Below are positions 17,468-25,777 of a stretch of DNA of 35,670 bases, one piece after another (position 1 is the first letter of the stretch; every line of letters begins with the position of its first letter). Below the pieces are notes generated by a model that was not told the origin of the DNA, did no database searches, and saw only the letters and a program-made list of their open reading frames with translations. The translations under genes were made by a program, and so were the position numbers. The stretch lies in the NCBI GenBank assembly GCA_946497905.1, contig CAMMMI010000003.1, positions 1-35,670 of the forward strand, written 5' to 3'. This stretch comes from an uncultured Clostridium sp. (GTDB lineage Bacteria; Bacillota; Clostridia; TANB77; CAG-508).

Positions 17468-19600
17468 TAATAAGCACCTGCTCCTTTTAAAGTCCTAGTA
17501 ATTGTTGGTGTTACTGCTCTACCTACTTTTGTGCTATCCATGTAAATATCACTACCTTCTACTGTTATATTAGCATTTAAACTTTTACTTACATTTGCTG
17601 TTGTAGATAAGCTAGCACTCAATTTTTGAGTTTCGAAATCTACAGCTGTTTTCATTTGTCTATATACTTTAGCTAAATTACTATTGAAACCTTCTCCTAG
17701 TCCTAAAGCTAAAAATTTACCAATTTCGCGATTAAAAACTTTTGAAGGTGAATGTATTCCGAATGTCTTTTTGAATCCATCTATAATTCCTCCTGCAAAA
17801 TTAGATATTTTATTTTTAATCCAGCCACCCATTCCAGTAATACCATTCCAAAGTCCTTCTACTATATTTTTTCCAATGTCTAAAACTTTTCCTGGCAATT
17901 CTGTTATCGTGTTAATGATGTTATTTACTAAATTAATTGCAGACTCTCTTCCTTTATTAGCTAAATTTATTCCCCAATTTATCACATTATTTATTGTGTT
18001 TTGTAGCCAAGTTGATATTCTTCCGTGGTAATTCTGCAAACCAATTTATTATTGCATTTATAGTATTTGAAACCCATTGTACTGCAGAATTATAAGTATT
18101 TTGCCCCCATGTAGAAATGTTGTTTATAGTGTTTTGTAACCATTCTTCAATTCGTCCAGGTAGTTGCTTAAACCAATCTACTATGCTATTTATAAAATTA
18201 GGAATGTCGTTTGTTATAAATTCTACTAGCTTTAACCCTAGATTTGCTATATGTCCAAGTATTTCTCCTATAAAAACACCTATATTATATGGCAGTTGTT
18301 GAAACCAAGTTATTACGTTTTGTATCCATTGTGGTACAGTTGTCGCAAAGAAACTAACTATACTATTCCAACCATTTATAAAAAAGTTTTTTATACTTTC
18401 CCAGATATTTTGAAAAAATGTTGGTATTGAACTAAAAAAGTTACATATTGCATTCCATGTGTTTATAATAGCATTTCTAAATCCTTCGTTTGTATTCCAC
18501 AAATAAACAATAACTCCTACTATTGCTGTTATAGCCGTTATTACTATCCCTACAGGACTTGTTAAAAAACTAAATGCTGAACCTAATAATTTTACCGCTT
18601 TACTTCCTAAATTGAAAGTTTCGTTTAATTTAGACCCTACTGTAATTAAACTGCTTATTCCACTTGATATTTTTCCAATTGTTCCTAATATTGGTCCAGC
18701 TACTGCTAATACCCCTGCTATTTTTAATATTGTTGCTTGCGTTTCTTGGTCTAAGTTTGCAAAAGCATTAGCCCATTCTGTTATTTTTTCAACTACCTGT
18801 GTAACAATTGGTAATAAACTTTGTGTTAGATTTCCTAAAGCTGTATTTAATGCGTCCATAGCTGTAGAAAGTTTACCATTCATAGTCTGAGAAGCTTTTT
18901 CCATTGCGTTATAATATCTTCCACCTTCTGATGTTGCAGTTTGCATTGCTCCTGCTATATCTTCAAAAGATACCTTACCTTCTGATACTTCGTCTCTTAG
19001 AGTCGCCATAGATTTTCCAGTTTTTTCTGACATAATCTGCAGCGGATTGAATCCAGCATCTATCATTTGGTTGATATCTTCCATTGTCGCTTTTCCTGAT
19101 GCACCAATTTGAGAAAAAGCTCTTGTTAAACTCATTAATTTTTCGCTATTTCCCATTGAAATATCGCCTAAAGTTTGAAGATATCCCGTAGTCTTATCTG
19201 CTTGTAATCCAAATCCCAACATCATTTGAGTAGCTTCAAGTAAATCTGTAGTCTCAAAAGGTGTAGTGTTAGCCATTTCTTTTAATGTATTTAGCATTTC
19301 ACTTGCTTTATCTGCACTACCTAATAGTGTAGTTAAATTAGCTTGAAAATCTTCCATTTGAGCATTATATTTTACTCCTGCTGTTCCTAAAGCTATTAAA
19401 GGCGTTGTCAAACCTACAGTTAGTGCTGTTCCAGCTTTTGTAGCTACTTTACCTATTGAACTAAATCCATTAGAAATTTTTTTGGATAATGATGATGCTG
19501 GCTTTTCTAATGTTTCTAAATCTTTATTTAATGATTTTAATCCTGCTTCTAGCTGTTCTTTAGTTAATTCAACTTCTATTGTTACTGAGCCGTCTGACAT
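17467..19600 (-). CDS. phage tail tape measure protein, requires +1 shift at CGG 18023-18025
   Basis: ORFs 17987-19600 and 17467-18039 join as NWFAELP-[C]-GRISTWLQNTINN; internal paralogous repeat LPGRIEEWLQNTINN shows the uninterrupted form. N-term VEVELTKEQLEAGLKSLNKDL, C-term FGIHSPSKVF. Confidence 0.93.
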
Positions 19601-19635
19601 ATTTTGTCCTTTCTTGTTATCGGCTCATAATGGCA

Positions 19636-19779
19636 CTACCTAACATTTATTTTTATTTCAAATTCTTTTTTGCAATTTCGCCCTTTACATTTAACAAAAA
19701 TGCCTTTTGCTTTTGATATTTTTTTATTGTATTTTATCGGCATTTCGTATCCGCAAAAGGGACATTTCACCTTCTCCAT
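19636..19779 (-). CDS. Com-like small zinc-ribbon protein
   Basis: MEKVKCPFCGYEMPIKYNKKISKAKGIFVKCKGRNCKKEFEIKINVR; SD GGAGG. Confidence 0.7.
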   Translation of the reverse strand: MEKVKCPFCGYEMPIKYNKKISKAKGIFVKCKGRNCKKEFEIKINVR

Positions 19780-19791
19780 TTTTCCTCCACA

Positions 19792-19821
19792 ATAAAAAAC
19801 ACCAGAAATTAATCTGATGTT
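19792..19821 (-). terminator. second terminator of the DUF4352 moron
   Basis: Minus strand AACATCAGA-TTAATT-TCTGGTGTT-TTTTATT. Confidence 0.65.
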
Positions 19822-19854
19822 AAAAATAAAAACACTTACATTTCTGCAAGTGTT
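19822..19854 (-). terminator. first terminator of the DUF4352 moron
   Basis: Minus strand AACACTT-GCAGAAATGT-AAGTGTT-TTTATTTTTA. Confidence 0.7.
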
Positions 19855-19860
19855 CTTAAT

Positions 19861-20421
19861 CTAGCTATTTAGTTTTATTTTTAATTCTTTTGAACTCCAT
19901 AGATTGTCATTATACACCAATATTAAACCTGTATCTCCTATTGGTTCTTCAAAAACCATAGTTCCTTCTACACTTCCTCCTGGTATTAATTCTCCAGAAT
20001 TTAATTGTGTGTCGTCGTTTATTCCTACTGTAATCGTATAATTTTCTTGTTGTCCTTGTGAGTTTTGCATTTTAAAATAAAATGGATTATAACTTAAGTT
20101 ACTATCTCCTTTATTTTCTATTTTTACATGAACTATTACGTACTCTTTCCCTGATGCTGGTTTATTATATTGTTCTCCTTGTGAACGTTCAACTTGAGTT
20201 ACTGTAATAGCTCCATTTCCTAAAATTGCTTCTTCTCCTTGATTGTATTCTGTTTTTTCTTCTTGTTGCGTTGTTTGTGTTGATGCTGTTTGAGTTGTGT
20301 TGTCATTTACAGTACTATTATTTCCTGCTCCTGCAAATGCTATTATAACTATAATAACAATTACCCAAAACCACCATTTCTTATAAATTGGTTTCTTTTC
20401 ATTATCTGAGTGATTTGCCAT
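19861..20421 (-). CDS. DUF4352-type membrane-anchored exported protein (moron)
   Basis: N-terminal TM KKWWFWVIVIIVIIAFAG, then GQEAI..ITVTQVERSQGEQYNKPASGKEYVIVHVKIENKGDSNLSYNPFYFKMQNSQG...GGSVEGTMVFE. Confidence 0.8.
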   Translation of the reverse strand: MANHSDNEKKPIYKKWWFWVIVIIVIIAFAGAGNNSTVNDNTTQTASTQTTQQEEKTEYNQGEEAILGNGAITVTQVERSQGEQYNKPASGKEYVIVHVKIENKGDSNLSYNPFYFKMQNSQGQQENYTITVGINDDTQLNSGELIPGGSVEGTMVFEEPIGDTGLILVYNDNLWSSKELKIKLNS

Positions 20422-20452
20422 AATATATCCTCCTTTTATTTTTTATAAAGAG

Positions 20453-20481
20453 AGTATATACCAAAATTTTACATTTTGCAA
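20453..20481 (-). promoter_or_regulatory. sigma70-type promoter for DUF4352 gene
   Basis: Minus strand TTGCAA-17 nt-TATACT, upstream of AAGGAGG and ATG. Confidence 0.75.
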
Positions 20482-20487
20482 CATTTT

Positions 20488-21057
20488 TTATAAAAAAGCA
20501 CGAGCAAAATCACTTTCTTTTTGTTCTTGTGTTCTCATATCTGGTAAAGCGTATAATTTTTGTAGTTTTCTATATCTTTTTCTTTCTTCTTTATCTTTTA
20601 TTTTAGATAAATCCATCGCTCTATACCCCATGATTTCAACTATCCTATTGTCTGATTTCAACCCATTAAACATTGCTTTAAACTTCCACCAATGTAAGTA
20701 TTCTATTTCTTCTAGATCAAGATTATATTGGTTTTTAAACGCACTATAAATTAATTCATTATCAAATTCATAGCTATAAATTTGTTTTTCTTTTTTATTT
20801 TCATTATTTTGACTAGTCTTATTTTTATTATCGCAACCATAAAACCAAATAATATCATCTAATGCTTTTTCTAGGTCTGTAATCTGTTCTAAATTTGGAT
20901 AAAATAATTTCAATGTTTGATATGTTTTTGCTTGTATTGAATATTTTGGGTTTTGCATTAATAATTCAAATGTTATAACTGTTCTAAAATCAGTATTAAA
21001 TTCTGTTTTTATTTTATTTTTAACTAACTCATCAATATCATCTAACAACAAATTCAT
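20488..21057 (-). CDS. bacteriophage Gp15 family protein (tail assembly)
   Basis: MNLLLDDIDELVKNKIKTEFNTDFRTVITFELLMQ... and position upstream of tape measure. Confidence 0.75.
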   Translation of the reverse strand: MNLLLDDIDELVKNKIKTEFNTDFRTVITFELLMQNPKYSIQAKTYQTLKLFYPNLEQITDLEKALDDIIWFYGCDNKNKTSQNNENKKEKQIYSYEFDNELIYSAFKNQYNLDLEEIEYLHWWKFKAMFNGLKSDNRIVEIMGYRAMDLSKIKDKEERKRYRKLQKLYALPDMRTQEQKESDFARAFL

Positions 21058-21437
21058 TATTTTCTAGCTCTCCTTGTTGCTCTATTAACAGAATAATCTT
21101 TATCTATTTCATCTAATTCTTTTTGTATATCTTTCATTTCATTTGAAAGTTCTCTATCTTGTTCTTTTCTTGCTTGTACTAAATCTTTGTATGCTTTAAC
21201 ACATAATTTAAAATTTTGTTTTCCTTTAAATATTTCTTTTGAAGTTCCTCCTCCAAAAATATTGTCAAAACATTTTTCAATTGCTGTGCTGAATTTTCTT
21301 ATAAACTCAGATTGTTTCATATTTTTTATATCTAGTTTGTTTACTGTATTTTTCATTTCCTCAGTGTATTTATCCCATTTTTCCATCTCATCAGCATCAA
21401 AAAAATCAAATTCTATTTCTTTTCCTAATATTTTCAT
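21057..21437 (-). CDS. phage tail assembly chaperone-like protein
   Basis: Position between tail tube and Gp15; GKEIEFDFFDADEMEKWDKYTEEM. Confidence 0.6.
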   Translation of the reverse strand: MKILGKEIEFDFFDADEMEKWDKYTEEMKNTVNKLDIKNMKQSEFIRKFSTAIEKCFDNIFGGGTSKEIFKGKQNFKLCVKAYKDLVQARKEQDRELSNEMKDIQKELDEIDKDYSVNRATRRARK

Positions 21438-21468
21438 ATTATCCTCCTAATTTTAAAGAGGCTTATTT

Positions 21469-22224
21469 CTAAGCCTCTACTAATGTTATTTCTTTGTAAA
21501 CAGCACTTGTACCTACTACAACAGACACTTCACTTTGTGTTGTGTATCCTTCTTTACTGATTTCTACATTAGAATATGTAGCTTGTGCTAAATTAATATT
21601 TGCTATTCCGTTTGCATCAGTATAAATAGTGTTGTTTGTATCTACTATTATTTCAGCACCTTGTACTTGTCCATCTGCATCACTAACATTAAATGTAACT
21701 AATTGCACTGCGTTGTCTCCATCGGCTTGGAAAGATACTGCAGAAATATTTTTAATAGAATTTGCATTGTCAAGTGGTGTTGCTGTACCAACTATAATAT
21801 CTCCATTAGCTCCAAATGTTCCTGAAATTGTGTATTTATTTTCATCTCCTCCTGAACTATCAGGAATTACTGAGTAAATTCTTTTAGTTGCATAATATCC
21901 AGTACCTTTTTTGATATTAAAGTCTACTGTTACTATTTCTACATTTATATTAGTTTTCTCTAATATTTCTACTTCTGACAAGAAATTATGTATCATATCT
22001 CCTACTATTCTGTCTGCTTCATAAGCTATTTCTTTTGCATAGCCTGTTACTCTTTTTCTTGTGCTTGGTTCATCAATATACTTTGTTTCATCTGTTTCAG
22101 CATTGCTTGAATTTTCTCCACTTGTAAAGCCTTTCATTCTATTAAATGTAGTTCCATTTATAATTGTAGACATGAAATTTACTATATTATCTCTGTTATA
22201 AAATACTAATTCTCGTTGAGACAT
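21469..22224 (-). CDS. major tail protein with C-terminal Ig-like/carboxypeptidase-regulatory-like domain
   Basis: N-term tube-like region; C-term VQGAEIIVDTNNTIYTDANGIANINLAQATYSNVEISKEGYTTQ. Confidence 0.7.
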   Translation of the reverse strand: MSQRELVFYNRDNIVNFMSTIINGTTFNRMKGFTSGENSSNAETDETKYIDEPSTRKRVTGYAKEIAYEADRIVGDMIHNFLSEVEILEKTNINVEIVTVDFNIKKGTGYYATKRIYSVIPDSSGGDENKYTISGTFGANGDIIVGTATPLDNANSIKNISAVSFQADGDNAVQLVTFNVSDADGQVQGAEIIVDTNNTIYTDANGIANINLAQATYSNVEISKEGYTTQSEVSVVVGTSAVYKEITLVEA

Positions 22225-22258
22225 TTCTTTTCCTCCTTATAAAAAAATAAAGCCCTTT

Positions 22259-22675
22259 TTAGGCTTGGTAATACGTACAATTCATTTGAATTATATATGT
22301 TGCTTGTGTATTTGTTCTTTGTAATATGTAACTTGGAGATGTGCATTGAATGTGTTGAATATTTGATATTTCAGGTAAGTTTCTGTTATCATCTTGCTCT
22401 TCAATCCATTCCATGAAATCTTCTCCAAATTTACTATTCGCTAAGTTTTCTATATTTCTACTTGAAATAGGTGCTTGTACCACAAAATCGAAAGCTATTT
22501 GTCTTATGCTTCCACCATCTCTATATTGTGTTACAATTGGTGTTGTAGGAGATTGAATTATAGAATAACTATTTACATCTCCTTTTAAGTAATCTACATC
22601 TATTTTGCCTTTATTTAAATATGGGCATGTTTCAATAAACTCTTTTATTAATTCCATTTTTGATTTTTCTGCCAT
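22259..22675 (-). CDS. phage tail terminator/minor capsid-like protein
   Basis: Synteny; SPTTPIVTQYRDGGSIRQIAFDFVVQ. Confidence 0.6.
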   Translation of the reverse strand: MAEKSKMELIKEFIETCPYLNKGKIDVDYLKGDVNSYSIIQSPTTPIVTQYRDGGSIRQIAFDFVVQAPISSRNIENLANSKFGEDFMEWIEEQDDNRNLPEISNIQHIQCTSPSYILQRTNTQATYIIQMNCTYYQA

Positions 22676-22679
22676 TTTA

Positions 22680-23129
22680 TTAACCTCTTTTTATATAGTT
22701 TTGGATATCTCGAGTAAGTTCTTTTCCTTTTTTCTCCATCATCAATTTTTCCCATTCTGGACCAGTACCTGGAGTATGATAAGTTAATTTTTTACCACTC
22801 GGTTTCTTTCTTTCTCCTTTTGGAGACCACCATTTATCGTTCTTTAAAGGTATTCCTGATACTCCTAATGTTGGGCTTATGTATTCTTTTCCTGTGTATT
22901 GATAATGAGAATAAGGGCTAGTATATTTAATTTTAGATGGACTAGGATATGATTTTAGCCTTCTTAAATCACCTGTTTCTCCCATAGGTATAAATGGATT
23001 CATTAATCTATCTGCCTCATCTCTTGCATATCGCACTACTCTTCCATCTTCATTTAAGCCGTGGTCTTTTAAAATTTTATTTACACTATTTAATTTTACT
23101 TTTACATTAATGTTGAAACCACTTGCCAT
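22680..23129 (-). CDS. phage minor capsid protein (head-tail connector)
   Basis: RDEADRLMNPFIPMGETGDLRR...YSHYQYTGKEY motif set. Confidence 0.7.
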   Translation of the reverse strand: MASGFNINVKVKLNSVNKILKDHGLNEDGRVVRYARDEADRLMNPFIPMGETGDLRRLKSYPSPSKIKYTSPYSHYQYTGKEYISPTLGVSGIPLKNDKWWSPKGERKKPSGKKLTYHTPGTGPEWEKLMMEKKGKELTRDIQNYIKRG

Positions 23130-23572
23130 TATTCAGACACCTCAACTTTGAAGTGTTGTAGATTTCCTTTTCTGTTATCTGCTACACTTATAATTTGGAA
23201 TAATTTATGTTCTTTTTTTATTTCAGTCATATCAAACTCTAGGTCACATTTGCCATCTACTATATAGTCTCCTTCCATTAAAGTCCATGCGTGGTCTACT
23301 AATTTAGAATTTAGTGTAAAATTAAGGATTGAGTTATATTTATCTAATGATTTATTATCAATATAACTATTTAAAGCTAATTGGCTGTTAATTAAAGCTA
23401 TTTTTGTTGGAATCACTATACTTGCACTTCCTGCTACTTCTTCTCCATTTGAATTTATAACAATTTTTCTAGTTTTCCTAACATATACTTTGTCAATAAC
23501 TGTTCTTTGAAAACTTTCATCTTCTTTTTGGTTATAAATAGTTACAGTGTCTTTAAAAAATCTATCGTTCAT
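23129..23572 (-). CDS. phage head-tail joining protein
   Basis: DTVTIYNQKEDESFQRTVIDKVYVR...VDGKCD; synteny. Confidence 0.6.
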   Translation of the reverse strand: MNDRFFKDTVTIYNQKEDESFQRTVIDKVYVRKTRKIVINSNGEEVAGSASIVIPTKIALINSQLALNSYIDNKSLDKYNSILNFTLNSKLVDHAWTLMEGDYIVDGKCDLEFDMTEIKKEHKLFQIISVADNRKGNLQHFKVEVSE

Positions 23573-23953
23573 TTAGCACACCCCACAATATAGTAATGGA
23601 TTTCCATCAATACCGATTACATTCCATAAATATTGTTTTAATGTAGAATATTTTTTATCTTCATAATCAGTTTTGATTTCTTCGGGTGTAGAATAACTTT
23701 CACTCCAACCTTCAATATTTTGCGATTTTAAGTTTCCTATTTCATTCAGTTTTGTATTTTCTTCATTGATTAAATCAATAATTAAGCAAGTAGTATACTT
23801 AACTTGCTCTGGAATATTATTTTCATCAATTCTTCCAAAAGTTTTGTAGCTAATATAGTTACTTGCTTTTATATTTAAATTATCGAAGTCATCAGGCACG
23901 TTATCTTTACCTAACAATTCTTTATATTCTGTTTCTGTTATGTATTTAAGCAT
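23573..23953 (-). CDS. phage head-tail connector protein
   Basis: Follows coat protein; helical connector-like sequence. Confidence 0.6.
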   Translation of the reverse strand: MLKYITETEYKELLGKDNVPDDFDNLNIKASNYISYKTFGRIDENNIPEQVKYTTCLIIDLINEENTKLNEIGNLKSQNIEGWSESYSTPEEIKTDYEDKKYSTLKQYLWNVIGIDGNPLLYCGVC

Positions 23954-23968
23954 ACCTTATTCCTCCTA

Positions 23969-25066
23969 CTAGGCAAAATCTACTAATAAATCTGAATCTA
24001 ATTCTTTTATTCCATATATAATATCGAATGAGATTTTGTCTGTTTTTGTTTTTGAGTCATAATCAAATACAACTCTTACAGCTAGTCCATTAGCACTTGC
24101 AACAGCTGATTTTGCAGCACCTTGTGGTAATTCCAATTGTCTTGTTACTAAGGCTAAACCATTTCTATGGAAGCCTAGAGAATGAGCTTTGTTTATTATT
24201 ACTGCATCTGTAGCTTCTGTTATAGCAAATGGTATTTTTTCAGTAACTTTTAAAGTTCCTGCTCCACTTGATAATGTTAAATCTTCAGAACATTCAAATA
24301 AATATCCATTAACAATTAATTTGTCTCCTTTTTTGATTGTTCCTGTTGCTGCAGTACCATTTGAAACAGTAAATTTAGTATCTCCTTTTGTACAAGTTAC
24401 TTTATATGCTGTTGCTGTACCTGCTGTTGCAGAATTGTTTTGAGGTGCATTTTGAGACATGAAAGTATTCATTGTATATACTTTTCCAATTTCAGCTTCT
24501 TTTAGTGCTTCTGAGTCTCCTTTATAGCAAACCTTTGCAAAATTATCTAAAGTATTGTATTTGTATAAAGTATCTACAGCTAATACTAAATTTCTTAAAT
24601 TATCTCTAGGGGCTTTCTTATTATCTAGTGCTTTTGCTACATTTGCTATATCTACTATTGTTGGTGTATTAGATACCGCTACCTTTGAGCCTGCTTTTTC
24701 AATACCTACAGTTAATAAATCTGTATCTACAGCTTGTGCAATTGATGTTAAAGCAGGTTTTACTACTTGCTCGCTAAAATCTTTTATATCAAGTGTCATT
24801 TCTTTTGAAGTTACAGGAATTGTTACATCTCTGTATCTGTCCATTTTTACTGGAACTGACCCTTCAGAAATTTCTTGTTCTTCTGTTTCTCCTATGAAAT
24901 TTTTTGCTACAAATTTTGCAGGTTTTCTTACTGTTATAGTATCTCCTACATGTACAAATTCTTTTGAATAGTCTCTATGTACTAAATTAGCCATAGTTAA
25001 ATTTGATTCTAATACCATTAAAGCTTCATTCGCTATGATTTGTGGTGTTAATACTGTATTTCCCAT
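23969..25066 (-). CDS. major capsid protein, P22 coat (Gp5)-like
   Basis: NEALMVLESNLTMANLVHRDYSKEFVHVGDTITVRKPAKF...VTSKEMTLDIKDFSEQVVKPA. Confidence 0.88.
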   Translation of the reverse strand: MGNTVLTPQIIANEALMVLESNLTMANLVHRDYSKEFVHVGDTITVRKPAKFVAKNFIGETEEQEISEGSVPVKMDRYRDVTIPVTSKEMTLDIKDFSEQVVKPALTSIAQAVDTDLLTVGIEKAGSKVAVSNTPTIVDIANVAKALDNKKAPRDNLRNLVLAVDTLYKYNTLDNFAKVCYKGDSEALKEAEIGKVYTMNTFMSQNAPQNNSATAGTATAYKVTCTKGDTKFTVSNGTAATGTIKKGDKLIVNGYLFECSEDLTLSSGAGTLKVTEKIPFAITEATDAVIINKAHSLGFHRNGLALVTRQLELPQGAAKSAVASANGLAVRVVFDYDSKTKTDKISFDIIYGIKELDSDLLVDFA

Positions 25067-25085
25067 AATTTAATTCCTTCTTTCT

Positions 25086-25634
25086 TTAATTATTTTGTTT
25101 TCTCCATTGTTTATAAGTGTTATAATCCATTTTTTCAGGATCTCCACTTATTTTATTTTCTGTTCCTGGAGTAGAAGCAGAAAAAGTTGGTAAAGGTTTT
25201 TCGTTTTCAAACAAATAATCATGACTTTCTTTTAAAGAGTTTATTTGTTCTTCTAATCCTTCAACAATTTCATAATTGTCATTAAATTTTACCTTTTCCA
25301 TATCTAGCATTTTATTGATTATGCTAGTATCTTTAGCTTTGTAATTTGCTAATGCTTTTTCTAAAGCATTTTGTTTTTTAAATTCTTCGATTTCTTTAGA
25401 ACCTTCTGCTTTTCCTAATTCGAATTGTTCTTTTTTTATAGCTTCGACGTCCACTTTTTCAAGTTCAGCTATTTTATTGTTTTTTTCTGCAATTGTAGTA
25501 TCTTTAACATTTACTTGTTCTGTTAAATCATCTACTTTTGCTTTTAATGCTGTTGTATCTTTACCTGCTTCAGCCATTATTTTTTCAACAACATCTGCTT
25601 CAAGTCCTAAATCTTCTAAAAATTTTCTTTTCAT
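25086..25634 (-). CDS. phage scaffolding protein
   Basis: Coiled-coil protein directly upstream of coat: KVDDLTEQVNVKDTTIAEKNNKIAELEK. Confidence 0.75.
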   Translation of the reverse strand: MKRKFLEDLGLEADVVEKIMAEAGKDTTALKAKVDDLTEQVNVKDTTIAEKNNKIAELEKVDVEAIKKEQFELGKAEGSKEIEEFKKQNALEKALANYKAKDTSIINKMLDMEKVKFNDNYEIVEGLEEQINSLKESHDYLFENEKPLPTFSASTPGTENKISGDPEKMDYNTYKQWRKQNN

Positions 25635-25747
25635 ATTCTTTTCCTTTCCCTACTACGAACTTTTACGTGTTTTTCGTTCACGGTGTAGTCTTGTACTTAT
25701 TCACGACTTACAAGTAGTCGAAATTTATAGTTTAATGTCATCTCGGA

Positions 25748-25777
25748 CATATAAAAAGACAGCTGTTAGACTGTCTT
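25748..25777 (-). terminator. rho-independent terminator after minor capsid gene
   Basis: Minus strand AAGACAG-TCTAACAG-CTGTCTT-TTTATAT. Confidence 0.8.

Noticed and set aside
20488-21437. Lambda G/GT-like -1 programmed frameshift in tail chaperones
   Set aside because: No clear slippery heptamer found at the junction, and the downstream ORF has its own start overlapping the upstream stop.
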